Positions 10,860 to 20,485 of a stretch of 64,000 nt of DNA are shown piece after piece (the first letter of the stretch is position 1; each line of letters starts with the position of its first letter). Both the position numbers and the translations under genes were made by a program. Under the pieces are notes generated by a model. That model was not told the origin of the DNA and did no database searches. It worked only from the letters and a program-made list of their open reading frames with translations. This stretch comes from Trileptium ribeirensis (taxonomy: Eukaryota; Nematoda; Enoplea; Enoplida; Thoracostomopsidae): contig JASANE010012710.1 in NCBI GenBank assembly GCA_030248225.1, forward strand, positions 1-64,000. The letters run 5' to 3'.

Positions 10860-11084
10860 CTAGAATTTAAATACTTCGTCATTACTGACGGTTCTTCAGG
10901 GCGATTTTGGGTCGGAGCTCGAGGTTCGTAACGGGATTAGTGTTATTTCAGCGCTGTCAGGACGGCTATTGTCGTCCTCGACGGGGCGGTGGTCGCGGTG
11001 TTTGAACGGTTTGGAATCCAAAGTCTTCAGGGCGTAGTGGTCTACGTCCCCATGGGTAGTTCGGGGGGTCGGAATTCTTAGCAT

Positions 11085-14000
11085 CTAAATAGGGCGAATA
11101 CACGTTCGGGTTTGTCGGAAATATCGAAATGATATGTTCGGAAGGAAAAGACACCACACCCCACCAGGTTGATCCATAAAGTCTAAATAAGGTGAATACA
11201 TTGTTCGGCTGCTTGCTTGTCTGCTGGAAGGGTCGACTCGCGTCGGTGGTTGGACAGGGAAAGTTTGCCTTCGACCGGCACGGTCTTCATTAGGTCGCTG
11301 GGCCGTCCTACGGAAGGCTTCAGCGGTCGGAATTGTATCGGGTGGTTGAAAACGACGTTCATGGGCTTGTCTATGCGGCATTTCACGGCGGTTAGTTGGT
11401 ATATCCTGTCTTAAGACAGGTTCACTTCTTCTAGTTACAGGTATTGGGTATTTCTGACTGACATCTTTCTGCGACATGATCGGTTTACGTAAACTATAAG
11501 CATTAGTTCCCATTTTAGGTACCATTGACGATCCAGCTCTGGTCCAAGTAACATTAGTTGCGGTTTGCGTATGCCTAAGTGCGGCAGTACTTGCGATTAC
11601 TTGCTTAACATTATTAATAGTGCGCGGTTTTGCGTGTGTTCCACGCTGCGATGCAGGTTCTTGCCTGCGCGTATGACTGCGTTGCGGCGAAGCGGTTGGG
11701 GTAGGTTCATCATCACTGAGTACTCGTGCTATTCCTTGTCTAATTCTGTTTAACTCGGTTTCTGATTCTTCTGATGCACTTTCAATTACTACTCTTTGTT
11801 TTGGAGGTCGACCTCGGCGGATCTTAGTAATTGTCTCCTCCAGGAGCGGTTGTACTTGTTCATGTAAATAACGTGCGGTTTCGGGTACAGGTGTTGTGCT
11901 TCCTGCAAAGTGTTCTAATAATTCAATGGCAGCTTGAGAACTACTCTCGGTTCCTTCTAATGCTCTGCATCTTCGTTCCTCTTCCTCAGCTAAGAAGTCT
12001 CGTATGACTTCTTCAGCTATCTTTCTCCTAGTATGTCTTCCCATAAATGCTGTTTCTGGTATGTGAGGGTCTCTTGTGTATACTGTTTCTGATTGTCTCG
12101 GTGGTTTGGGAGGTGGTTCAGCTTGAGTATTTCGAGATCGTAGATGGTAAGGTCCAACATGATCATCTCTAAATGGTGGAGAGAATGGTGTAGGTCTCAC
12201 GGGAGATAAGTCATCCGGTGAGAGCAATCGACTAAATGAACGAGGTTGCGTTACATGTACGTTGGGTTCAGAATCCATTGAAGCGTTACTAGAGTAATTC
12301 TGGTACAAGGAATCATTAGGGGACGGTGCACGATATCGGGGAATAGGTTCGCCTTCTGGTATTCCAGGAAAAGGCTTGGGTTGTATAGGTTCTTCACGGA
12401 ACTTATATTGGGGTAGCGCTGATACAGGTGCATCCTGTTCAGGGGTAGTAGCAAATGCGGTATTTCCTCGCATTGTGGTAGTGGCCGTAAGTAGTGGCTC
12501 ACTTGGTTCAGGTGAATCCATGACCTGTTCGGGGTGTACGCCAGCGGGATAATCGGGCGTCGGTGCCCAAGTGGCAGCTAATTCTAAATCGCAGCGGTTA
12601 TACGGGCTAGTTGAATACGGGGGCGTCCGGTGAGGGAATTGTTCGTCCTCAGCGGGTAACAAATATGGAGTCTTCCGGTGAGGGTATTGTTCCTCCTCAG
12701 CGGGTAAAGTAACTTGGGGCGTAAGGATCGGGTTTCCAAACTCATCGAATCCTTCGAAATTAGGTGATAATAATTCATCGGTTCGGCGGTATTCTTTCCG
12801 CGTTATAGGTACTGTATGTTCGCCATATTCAGGCAGAGGACCAGTATAGTTATCTGGCAAATAAGGTAATTGAGATGCGTTTTGAGTAATAAGCTCTTGA
12901 GAAATGCCGGGCCAATCACATTGAGGGGTCCGGTTGGGATCAACAATAGGTAATCGGTTAGGTACATTAGTCTCCATGGCGGCTAAATGAATATCAGCTT
13001 GTGCTTGGGTTAAATTCGCTGCGGGCTCAACGTCATCCGCAGGTTCGGTTTCATCCGCTTGTTCGCGGGAATATTCAGGAGCAAGTGATTGTCGCATTTC
13101 AGCGATTGATTCAGGGTCCGCGGCTTGGACTTCGCGGATAAACAGACGATCGGCGTTGATCGTTTCAGTGGGATGTTCCAATGGGGTTTGCAATTGTTCA
13201 TCAGGTACGTCCTGTGAAGGATCTTCCATACCTGGAAAAGTACGCAGTGGGCGATAACAGGGTTTAGTACGATTAAAATGCACAAGATGCCTTTTTGCTT
13301 GACTTTGCGCTGTAAGGCGTATTTGGAGACATGGCGGTATGACCTTTAATATTTGATACGGTCCACACCATCTTTGTTCTAGTTTACGCGATAAACCAGG
13401 GGTCGTGTGGTATCGATACACCCACACTTCATCTCCAACTTTATATGGAGGAATTTTAGTTTTCCGGTTATAATACTGCTTACGGTATTCACGGGCGGCT
13501 TGCATCGAACGGTATGCATTTTCTCTAATAGTGGCAAGCCATCTTTGTACATTAGTAAGATAAGCTTCAGCTCCGGGGTATTTTTCCCAGTCAGCTGGCG
13601 AGGAGATATCTCCTGGTACTCTTTGGTAATATCCGTACATCAACAGAAACGGAGGATATCGGGTAGTTGAATGCACTGACGAGTTATAAGACATTATGCA
13701 ATAAGGTAATAGTTCATCCAAGGTTGTATAATCATCAGACGGTAGGGCTGCTCGTAACAAGAAAAGTAGGCTGCGAATAAATCTTTCTATTTCGCCATTG
13801 GCTTTCTGATTATAACTTAGCGTTTCACGCTTAAAGGTACGTAATTCAGCACGTAAGGCTTGCATGAGGTCGGAAATGAAACATCGACCTTGATCGGATA
13901 CTAATTCAGCAGGTGCGCCATGTCGGCATACAACTTCTTTGATAAATACTTGGGCTATAGTGCGAGCTGTTTGGTTAGGTATGGCGACGGCGACAACAAA

Positions 14001-15470
14001 CTTCGTAAATTGACCAATAAAAGCAAGTACGTACTTATTTCCAGTACGGGATTCAACTCGGATATCAAGGATGTCAACGTACATCCGATGCATAGGGGCG
14101 CTGGCTTGAGGTAGGTCGCCTAGGGCAGCTCGGACATTCTGAGGTAAGTTACGAGACTTTTGGCAGGTTACGCATCTCTTCACATAATCTTCAACATGTT
14201 TACTCATGTTTTCCCAATAATAAAATTGCTTCAGTTTACTCATAAATCTATCACGGCCTGGATGGCCTCCAAATAGGGTATCGTGCTCATGCTTCAAGAT
14301 ATGGGGAATAAGTCGACGAGGAACACAAAGTTTCGGGCGATGATCATTTGGTAAGATCGGGTGCAGATATAAGATTTGTGTCGTAGGGCAGATGCGATAA
14401 TGATGTGATTCTAGTTTGACTGTGACAGCATTTTTAGGTTCTTCAGGAAGAGTTCCTTTCTGTAAATATGTTCGAATAGGACCAAACTTGTCGTCTTGTT
14501 GTTGTAATCGAGGAATAATTGTTACTAAGTTCTTATCTGGTTCTTGGCTAAAGTGTGGTAAGTATAAACCTTCTCCAGTGTCTTTCACTTGTTCGGGTCT
14601 TAATAGGACCATAGGGCTTTCACAAGCATATCCTACTTTAATTAATGCATCGAAAGTTTTTTTCTCAGGTATTATTGCTTGGGGTTGGTTTGCGGGAGGA
14701 GGGGGATCCTCCTGAGGTGGATCGGGTGCACTTGAAGGACCAGGGTTTTGTTCGCTAGGACCTGGTTCAGGGCTTCCTATAACTCCTGAGCCTACGATGA
14801 CATATTCTTGGGGATTACTAACTATTTCGGGTTCACCGTAAGTATCTAATATTCTCCTGCGTAATCCTTCTGTCAGTTTAGGCACTTCTGCATTAGGCAT
14901 CATTTGTTGCAATTTCTTAAGCGTCCGTTTAACGAACTTATCGTTAGCGGCCCTCTGTTCAGGGGTTTCATCCTGCCTTTTGCGTTTAGAACCATTTTTA
15001 CGTGACAACATTGCCACTCTTTTACGGTATTCCTCTTCTTCATCCTGTTCTTCCTCATTGTCTGAGGACAATGGAGTTTCTATATCGTGTTGTGGGTCTC
15101 TCGAGAGAGCATCAGCGTTTGCATTGGCCTTTCCAGGCCGGTAGGTAATATCAAAACCACCAAATTCCATTAATAGTTCGTTTCTCCATTGGGCCAAGCG
15201 CGAGTTTCGCGGAGGCCGGTCAAAAAGAGCCTTAAGCGGCTTATGGTCAGTTTCTACGTGGAATTCATGTCCTAATAGGTAATGTTTAAAATGCTGCGCG
15301 GCCCAACGTATGGCGAAAGCTTCGGCTTTGTGGTAATATCCAACGAGACCTAGAAAACTTTGGAGTTGTTTAAGGGTTTCAGGGCGTTTATAGTTATCTA
15401 TTGCAACCGTCTTTTCAGGGTCAGGTCTTACTCCATCAGAGCTTATAATGTGACCTAGATATTTGAGTTG
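11085..15470 (-). CDS. pol: Pol C-terminal part: RNase H remnant, integrase, long tail
   Basis: Open from just after the stop at 15471 to 11085, in frame with the protease-RT part. It starts with the end of the RT connection, then jumps from a FLGLVGYY motif directly into the KAEAFAIRW part of RNase H near 15330. The thumb/connection remainder and the first half of RNase H with its leading acidic residues are missing. NADAL-type RNase H end follows. Counting from position 15197, the integrase zinc finger uses H305, H312, C342 and C345. The catalytic triad is D375, D435, E471 with 35 residues between the last two. GPY lies at 612-614. A 150-residue acidic, proline-rich linker precedes integrase. 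About 700 residues after GPY/F are low complexity, with a repeated PAE(D/E)EQ.PHR..PY unit near 12605-12715. No chromodomain is seen. Confidence 0.9.
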   Translation of the reverse strand, partial: QLKYLGHIISSDGVRPDPEKTVAIDNYKRPETLKQLQSFLGLVGYYHKAEAFAIRWAAQHFKHYLLGHEFHVETDHKPLKALFDRPPRNSRLAQWRNELLMEFGGFDITYRPGKANANADALSRDPQHDIETPLSSDNEEEQDEEEEYRKRVAMLSRKNGSKRKRQDETPEQRAANDKFVKRTLKKLQQMMPNAEVPKLTEGLRRRILDTYGEPEIVSNPQEYVIVGSGVIGSPEPGPSEQNPGPSSAPDPPQEDPPPPANQPQAIIPEKKTFDALIKVGYACESPMVLLRPEQVKDTGEGLYLPHFSQEPDKNLVTIIPRLQQQDDKFGPIRTYLQKGTLPEEPKNAVTVKLESHHYRICPTTQILYLHPILPNDHRPKLCVPRRLIPHILKHEHDTLFGGHPGRDRFMSKLKQFYYWENMSKHVEDYVKRCVTCQKSRNLPQNVRAALGDLPQASAPMHRMYVDILDIRVESRTGNKYVLAFIGQFTKFVVAVAIPNQTARTIAQVFIKEVVCRHGAPAELVSDQGRCFISDLMQALRAELRTFKRETLSYNQKANGEIERFIRSLLFLLRAALPSDDYTTLDELLPYCIMSYNSSVHSTTRYPPFLLMYGYYQRVPGDISSPADWEKYPGAEAYLTNVQRWLATIRENAYRSMQAAREYRKQYYNRKTKIPPYKVGDEVWVYRYHTTPGLSRKLEQRWCGPYQILKVIPPCLQIRLTAQSQAKRHLVHFNRTKPCYRPLRTFPGMEDPSQDVPDEQLQTPLEHPTETINADRLFIREVQAADPESIAEMRQSLAPEYSREQADETEPADDVEPAANLTQAQADIHLAAMETNVPNRLPIVDPNRTPQCDWPGISQELITQNASQLPYLPDNYTGPLPEYGEHTVPITRKEYRRTDELLSPNFEGFDEFGNPILTPQVTLPAEEEQYPHRKTPYLLPAEDEQFPHRTPPYSTSPYNRCDLELAATWAPTPDYPAGVHPEQVMDSPEPSEPLLTATTTMRGNTAFATTPEQDAPVSALPQYKFREEPIQPKPFPGIPEGEPIPRYRAPSPNDSLYQNYSSNASMDSEPNVHVTQPRSFSRLLSPDDLSPVRPTPFSPPFRDDHVGPYHLRSRNTQAEPPPKPPRQSETVYTRDPHIPETAFMGRHTRRKIAEEVIRDFLAEEEERRCRALEGTESSSQAAIELLEHFAGSTTPVPETARYLHEQVQPLLEETITKIRRGRPPKQRVVIESASEESETELNRIRQGIARVLSDDEPTPTASPQRSHTRRQEPASQRGTHAKPRTINNVKQVIASTAALRHTQTATNVTWTRAGSSMVPKMGTNAYSLRKPIMSQKDVSQKYPIPVTRRSEPVLRQDIPTNRREMPHRQAHERRFQPPDTIPTAEAFRRTAQRPNEDRAGRRQTFPVQPPTRVDPSSRQASSRTMYSPYLDFMDQPGGVWCLFLPNISFRYFRQTRTCIRPI

Positions 15471-18230
15471 TTACTGTCCAAACTGACATTTTGATGGCTT
15501 TAGCTTGAGGTTAGCTTTTCGAAATCGGTCCAATACAGTGACCAAGTCTACTAGGTGTCTATCAAAACTAGGGGAAAAGATCAAGATATCATCGATGTAT
15601 ATTAAACATCGTTCCCATTCTAGTCCTTTGAGTACTATTGACATGCATCTCTGAAATGCTCCGGGGGAAGAGTTTAAACCAAAGGGGAGAACGTTATACT
15701 CGTATTGTCCATGGACGGTAACGAAAGAGGTCTTCTCTTTCGTCTCGGGATCTAATTCAAGTTGCCAAAATCCTTTGTTCAAATCTAAGCTAGACATAAA
15801 TTTAGTGTCTCGGAGACATCCTAAAATATCATCAATTCGGGGTAGAGGGTATACATCTCGTTCGGCAACTAGGTTCAACTTGCGAAAGTCGACACACAGG
15901 CGTAATGTTCCGTCACTCTTGGTTACATATACTATGGGCGATCCCCATGGGGAATCTGAGGGTGTTAATCCGGCTTCAACCATGTTATTTAATTCTTCTC
16001 GGAGGGGTTCTCTCAAAGAGTGGGCAAGACGGTACGGAACTTGTTTAATCGGTCTGGCATTTCCAGTGTTAATTTTATGTTGATGTATGCCACATCGGCC
16101 TAGATCAAATGGATGTGTACTAAAGACATCCGAATTTTCTGAAATTACGGTTTTGAGTTGTCTCAACTGGAAGGGAGTCATAGAAGTGTTAGAGAAATTA
16201 ATCACACTAAGGATTTGGATCGAACGTTCATTGTCGATCGCTTTCTTTTGTTCATTAATAACTTGTACGACATTATCGGTTGTTAAGCCTAACCTATTAC
16301 ATTGCTTAACCCTTTTGGGCGGTCCTAAATTCAGTAGGAGATTATTTTGATCGTACAAGAGTTCAACTGCAGAGTCAACGAGGATTTCGATATGTTCTAT
16401 TGTCTGTCCTGCATGGATTGCTGTAGGGAGATTTCCAAAATTCATCACGGCTACAGGGATTAATCGCTGTCCGGTTAGAACCAGAGCGTGAGCGATTGCT
16501 AAATCAAAGATTAGTGGGTCTGGTACGAATAATGCTTGACCTATTGGAGGTTGTGCAATTTCCGTTATTGCATTAATAAATAGTTCAGTGTTAGGGGGGA
16601 CTTGAACGTATTGTGGACTGACGACATTGATTACGGGTGGATGATAATCTGCTTGGTCGGCAAAAGGCACAGAGCACTTCTCCGAACCATTGGATAGATC
16701 TAGACAACGGTCTTTAAAATTTATGGCAACTTGTGGTAAGAAGGCCATAAAATCAGTTCCTAAAATACATTCGTAGGGGGTGTCATTAGTGACTTGAAAT
16801 TCACAGGGAACCGTAAGGGTTCCTATGGTTATAGGCACCTTCACTACCCCAGTTATAGAAAGTTCTTGTTGCGTGGCAGAAACTATTCTCGTATTAGTAG
16901 ATTCGCGGGGTACTAGTCCTAGTCGGGCGGCAGTAGCCTGCGAAAGAATGGAGACGTCTGCTCCAGTATCGATAAGAGTATTTACGGGTGTTCCCAGAAT
17001 AGTGGTGTTTATAATCAATATAATCAATGGGGTATTATTAGCTTTAATAGAATTGACTCGTTTGGTTACAACACCAGTGCGAGATCTACTACGTAGTCGA
17101 CGGATGGGGTTAGCGAACAACTCTCCATCATCGATAAATACCATGCCCTCATCGGAAGGGGCGCCTGGAGTAGGGCGTTTCCTTGTATAACGACGCGGGG
17201 TTCTACTAGTTTTACGAGTCCTATCGGGAGATGGTAAAGAGGCTGTACTTTCAGCTTTCTGCAGCGGTGTCATAACATGTGCTTCGTCGGTGTTAGAAGT
17301 GGTAGATGCTTCGGGTGACGACATCATCCATTGGGCGGTCGGTGTTAGTTCGGTCGGGCGGTTATCCACTCGGCTTTTACCGGGGAACCATCTGGGTAAA
17401 CACTGTGTACATCGAAGAGGTAATTTACACTTATAGAGGCCATATCCTAGTACAATGATGCCTATTACTATAGTGATTATTGCGTACGGGGAGAGTCCGG
17501 TATACTCAAGTGCAGGGAGGGCTATAACTTTGTGTAACTGGTCCTTTGCTATTTGGGCTACCTGTAGATTGATTGCTTTAGCATTTTCTAACGAACTCCA
17601 TGTAAGGGGCTTTAGCTTGGTATTAGACAACTGGTCCAGGGAGATGTTAGGGCCAACTCTAACCATTAATTCCTCAGGCTGTAACATGCTTGTTAGCATA
17701 AGTGATCCTACAATCAACTGTGTGTAATTGCCATGTGGCATCCAAACGACTCCATGGTCGGGTACTACTCTACTTTGTCCTTGTGTAATATGTGCGAAAT
17801 GTCGTTTGTCCGTGATCACGAGTTTCTCCTCCGAAGTACGGAGCAAGACCCCTTGCATAGTAGTGTAGACATCGGTACCATTGTCAAGTGGTCCGATTAA
17901 AGAACGGTTTTGGCATTTTGATTTGGTGTACTCAGAGACGAGGTCACCTGAGATAATCCAGTCAAGGCAATGTATGCGTTGATCAATTACAAGCGCATGC
18001 GGTTCGCAAAAGGCAATGCCTGGACGGCGTTTACAAGCGGCTAAATTCCGTACTTCAAAGCGCGATGAAGATACGCGGGCTGCGTATTCTGGTAGCGGTA
18101 GTTTTACATGCGTTCTAGTAGCGGGTACATTCCAGCCAGTATTATATATGCGAAAATACGGTCTTACATCATTCGTAGTAGGTAAGGGTAACTGCAAAAT
18201 AAATCCAAATCGAAAAGTATTCAAATCCAC
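15471..18230 (-). CDS. pol: Env membrane-anchor region fused in frame to protease and RT
   Basis: A 919-residue frame. Residues 1-245 look like the membrane-proximal part of an Env glycoprotein, with cysteines and N-glycosylation sequons near 108, 117, 168 and 195. A hydrophobic segment at about 248-265 is followed by a Cys/Arg-rich cytoplasmic stretch. After a Ser/Thr/Arg-rich linker, an aspartic protease begins near 400 with DTGAD at 421-425 and ILGTDF near 489-494. RT occupies about 690-919 with LCVDFRKLN, LDLNKGFWQL, LPFGL and the catalytic YIDD at 878-881. The frame is also open upstream to a TAG at 18291 and beyond it. It ends at TAA 15471-15473 inside the KC.FGQ/LGH part of RT, and the same frame continues after that stop. 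Having Env before protease in one frame is not usual for Metaviridae or retroviruses. Confidence 0.88.
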   Translation of the reverse strand: MDLNTFRFGFILQLPLPTTNDVRPYFRIYNTGWNVPATRTHVKLPLPEYAARVSSSRFEVRNLAACKRRPGIAFCEPHALVIDQRIHCLDWIISGDLVSEYTKSKCQNRSLIGPLDNGTDVYTTMQGVLLRTSEEKLVITDKRHFAHITQGQSRVVPDHGVVWMPHGNYTQLIVGSLMLTSMLQPEELMVRVGPNISLDQLSNTKLKPLTWSSLENAKAINLQVAQIAKDQLHKVIALPALEYTGLSPYAIITIVIGIIVLGYGLYKCKLPLRCTQCLPRWFPGKSRVDNRPTELTPTAQWMMSSPEASTTSNTDEAHVMTPLQKAESTASLPSPDRTRKTSRTPRRYTRKRPTPGAPSDEGMVFIDDGELFANPIRRLRSRSRTGVVTKRVNSIKANNTPLIILIINTTILGTPVNTLIDTGADVSILSQATAARLGLVPRESTNTRIVSATQQELSITGVVKVPITIGTLTVPCEFQVTNDTPYECILGTDFMAFLPQVAINFKDRCLDLSNGSEKCSVPFADQADYHPPVINVVSPQYVQVPPNTELFINAITEIAQPPIGQALFVPDPLIFDLAIAHALVLTGQRLIPVAVMNFGNLPTAIHAGQTIEHIEILVDSAVELLYDQNNLLLNLGPPKRVKQCNRLGLTTDNVVQVINEQKKAIDNERSIQILSVINFSNTSMTPFQLRQLKTVISENSDVFSTHPFDLGRCGIHQHKINTGNARPIKQVPYRLAHSLREPLREELNNMVEAGLTPSDSPWGSPIVYVTKSDGTLRLCVDFRKLNLVAERDVYPLPRIDDILGCLRDTKFMSSLDLNKGFWQLELDPETKEKTSFVTVHGQYEYNVLPFGLNSSPGAFQRCMSIVLKGLEWERCLIYIDDILIFSPSFDRHLVDLVTVLDRFRKANLKLKPSKCQFGQ

Positions 18231-18290
18231 GTTAACTGGTAAAACTCGTCCAAATTGGTATTCTAAATTAGGTTCACGGGCTAAAATCGA

Positions 18291-18485
18291 CTAGGAAATT
18301 CTTGGATCCATTTCAAATAAACGTCTTAACATTAGGGCATCTACTACGGTCGGCGTTAATTCTCCGCTCAACATAGACTGCATTATAGCTTGGACGGACG
18401 ATCGAATGTTAGCTCGAACTGTATGGGTTAGCAACATCTGGTTCACTTGCTCTGTGTTGTGAGCATCTAACCTGTTCTACCACAT
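18291..18485 (-). pseudogene. env: Env segment in the pol frame, before a TAG
   Basis: Downstream of the frame change near 18485, the pol-phase frame is open and encodes a plausible helical Env segment until TAG at 18291-18293. The open frame then resumes into the anchor region. The frame change and the stop are each single events. Confidence 0.5.
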
Positions 18486-19044
18486 CAACTACTTCTTGCA
18501 TACTATGGTGTAGGAATGCATATAACTCTTCGTTAGCTTGGGTCAACTTCTTGATTTCCTTCGTATTACGTAGGGTTGCTTCCAAAGTATCTCTCATATA
18601 TGTTCTTATAGCGTGCATTTGGTTTCCCATATTATGTATGTGAATGCCATTGGAGATGGACATTCCCATTCCTAAAAATCCTGACACTGCTCCAGCGGCA
18701 GCTGCAATAAGCGTAACGAAACGCTTACTCCTCTTAGGGTCGTTATGACAGAAATGTAGGTTTTTGTCACAGAATGAACGCATAAGGTTCGAATAGTAAC
18801 TAATATCTAGAACTCCGTTGTAGGTTCCACTTAACTCTGCTCCTAATTCTCGCATGGTTTTGTACAACTGCGGGTCAGTGGTGCAATTGCTCCAGTAGCA
18901 ACAATCGGATGAACACGTGCAATCCGCATTGTATAGTAGGCAAGGTGTAACTTCGTCTGTAGGGGCTCTCATATCTGGTCTCCAATGTCTTAATGTTAGC
19001 TGTAAAACTACGGGTAAATAGGTGAGTTGATCTGACGTGATCAT
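18409..19044 (-). CDS. env: Env-like fusion glycoprotein, ectodomain with furin site
   Basis: A 211-residue frame. Residues 30-100 are cysteine-rich with an NCT glycosylation sequon. KRSKR at 104-108 is a furin-type site. It is followed at once by an Ala/Gly-rich hydrophobic stretch (about 109-128), as expected of a fusion peptide, and then by a helical region (about 135-190) that looks like a heptad repeat. This is a class I fusion-protein layout with a short N-terminal subunit, resembling baculovirus F and errantivirus Env in plan. The start at 19044 follows two codons after an in-frame TAA at 19051; upstream of that stop lies a likely signal peptide. Near 18485 the meaningful frame changes by one base and continues toward the membrane anchor. 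These breaks show the gene is not intact in this copy. Confidence 0.8.
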   Translation of the reverse strand: MITSDQLTYLPVVLQLTLRHWRPDMRAPTDEVTPCLLYNADCTCSSDCCYWSNCTTDPQLYKTMRELGAELSGTYNGVLDISYYSNLMRSFCDKNLHFCHNDPKRSKRFVTLIAAAAGAVSGFLGMGMSISNGIHIHNMGNQMHAIRTYMRDTLEATLRNTKEIKKLTQANEELYAFLHHSMQEVVDVVEQVRCSQHRASEPDVANPYSSS

Positions 19045-19050
19045 TAGTCC

Positions 19051-20085
19051 TTAGGGTTCCACTACAACTCCTACTTGAGAGTTCACTACTACTCCTAGGC
19101 GAGATATTTTCTCGCTCATTGGTGTCGAAACTGCATGAGTGGTTGAAAGCAATGCCAACCACATAACTAAGAGAATTCCACAAATACCGTTGACTAAGGT
19201 GCTAGTCCTGTATCCAACTAATGGAGTAGACGCGACTGGCGTCTGTTGAAGTTCCTCGGGGACTGGTTCTAATCCTACTTCATCCTGACAGGGAAGACTT
19301 ATCTCTTTGTTAATCGGATCGTTATCCGTTTCAGGGTCGGTGTCCGTTTCATCTAGATATTCTTCCATCGCATCAGCTATCTGCTGATCGAGGTCTTCTA
19401 CTGAGGTGCTTCGTAGCGGAGCTTCACACGTTAACACGGCTACTGGGTGTCTTAGTAATTGTAGCTGGGCTTTTATCAGTTTCTGGCGATCCTGTCTAAG
19501 AGACTCATTCTCAAACGTGGTACGTTCAGTTATATGCTGTACCAATTCATTTACTGGAATACCTTGGGTACCTTGACTGCGCAAAATAGTATCCAGCAGA
19601 TAAGGAACTTGTACAATCAATTCATGAAACTCCAAATTGCTACTGCGATAACTTACTCTTGCTGACTGGGTTCCTAATCCTATAAAGTATGACCAACGAG
19701 GCCAAATGGTTGCATCTAAATCGATAAAGGCACAACTGGTAAATAAGGTTCCTGTGTAACTCCATCTTCCATAATATCCATCAAAATAACATTCACTCTC
19801 GGGGAGAATTAAGGGTTTAGATTGATCAAGATTATTTTCTCCACACTTCAGACAAGCGGGTCGGTAACTTAGCTGAGCCTTATAGGTTTCCTTCATGACT
19901 TGGCGGAGCGTGTGGCCATTCACGCATTTACCCACCAACTCTAAAAGAAGTTCCAAGGAGGCTAGGGCCACGATACTTACGTAAATACCTGTGGTTCGGT
20001 GTTCTATCGGTGAAACTACACCTAATAAAAACAGTTGCATCCCTTTTAAGTTCTGGCTGGCTACATGCATCCGAACGTATTTCAA
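19051..20085 (-). CDS. Env leader and unknown N-terminal domain
   Basis: A 344-residue frame in phase with the fusion ectodomain. Residues about 15-50 are hydrophobic and could span a membrane. A CLKCG motif and further cysteines, tryptophans and tyrosines follow, then a helical part, then an acidic stretch near 235-265. Residues about 297-318 form a strong hydrophobic segment ending in an AxA-like small-residue motif (STTHA), which I read as the signal peptide or leader of the Env ectodomain. The frame ends at TAA 19051. I do not recognise the 50-235 region. It overlaps the end of the frame at 19928-20485. Confidence 0.6.
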   Translation of the reverse strand: MKYVRMHVASQNLKGMQLFLLGVVSPIEHRTTGIYVSIVALASLELLLELVGKCVNGHTLRQVMKETYKAQLSYRPACLKCGENNLDQSKPLILPESECYFDGYYGRWSYTGTLFTSCAFIDLDATIWPRWSYFIGLGTQSARVSYRSSNLEFHELIVQVPYLLDTILRSQGTQGIPVNELVQHITERTTFENESLRQDRQKLIKAQLQLLRHPVAVLTCEAPLRSTSVEDLDQQIADAMEEYLDETDTDPETDNDPINKEISLPCQDEVGLEPVPEELQQTPVASTPLVGYRTSTLVNGICGILLVMWLALLSTTHAVSTPMSEKISRLGVVVNSQVGVVVEP

Positions 20086-20485
20086 ACAGTCGAGCTAGAT
20101 TATTCAGTTGTTCTATTACGATAAGGGTACGTCTATAAAAGAGAATTCTTGGTTGTGGTAAGCAATGCCATTCTAGGCCTAAACATTTGTCGGGTATCAT
20201 AAACTCTGCATTTTCCATTCGTCTTTCGTCTCGGTCTCCTGGATTGGGTTGAAATGGAGCAAATTCGATTCGTGGATAACGGTACTTCATCATCTTCATT
20301 TTCTCACTAGGAATGGTGAACATGTAGTCCGGCCCTAACAGTTGGTTACGTTCTTCGTTCGTCATCCCTCTCAAAGTTCCAAACTCAATAGGTACATTAT
20401 TATCAAGGTCCATTCGAAATAGCTTATACAAGCGTTCGTCCAATTCACGTAAGCGTGTCGTTCTTTCCTCATTCATATATTCCAA
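19928..20485 (-). CDS. Unrecognised open frame upstream of Env
   Basis: A 185-residue frame, charged at the N-terminus, with several Met/Arg/Tyr-rich stretches. It starts (non-ATG TTG at 20485) inside the end of the acidic frame and overlaps the next frame by about 160 bp. Residues 1-150 have the look of real coding sequence; the last 45 are probably out-of-frame reading past a frameshift. No family recognised. Confidence 0.45.
   Translation of the reverse strand: MEYMNEERTTRLRELDERLYKLFRMDLDNNVPIEFGTLRGMTNEERNQLLGPDYMFTIPSEKMKMMKYRYPRIEFAPFQPNPGDRDERRMENAEFMIPDKCLGLEWHCLPQPRILFYRRTLIVIEQLNNLARLFEIRSDACSQPELKRDATVFIRCSFTDRTPNHRYLRKYRGPSLLGTSFRVGG

Noticed and set aside
15465..15480. Stop TAA followed by CAACTC as a programmed readthrough signal
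   Set aside because: It interrupts a conserved RT motif rather than a domain boundary, and the context only partly fits the CARYYA rule. A mutation is simpler.
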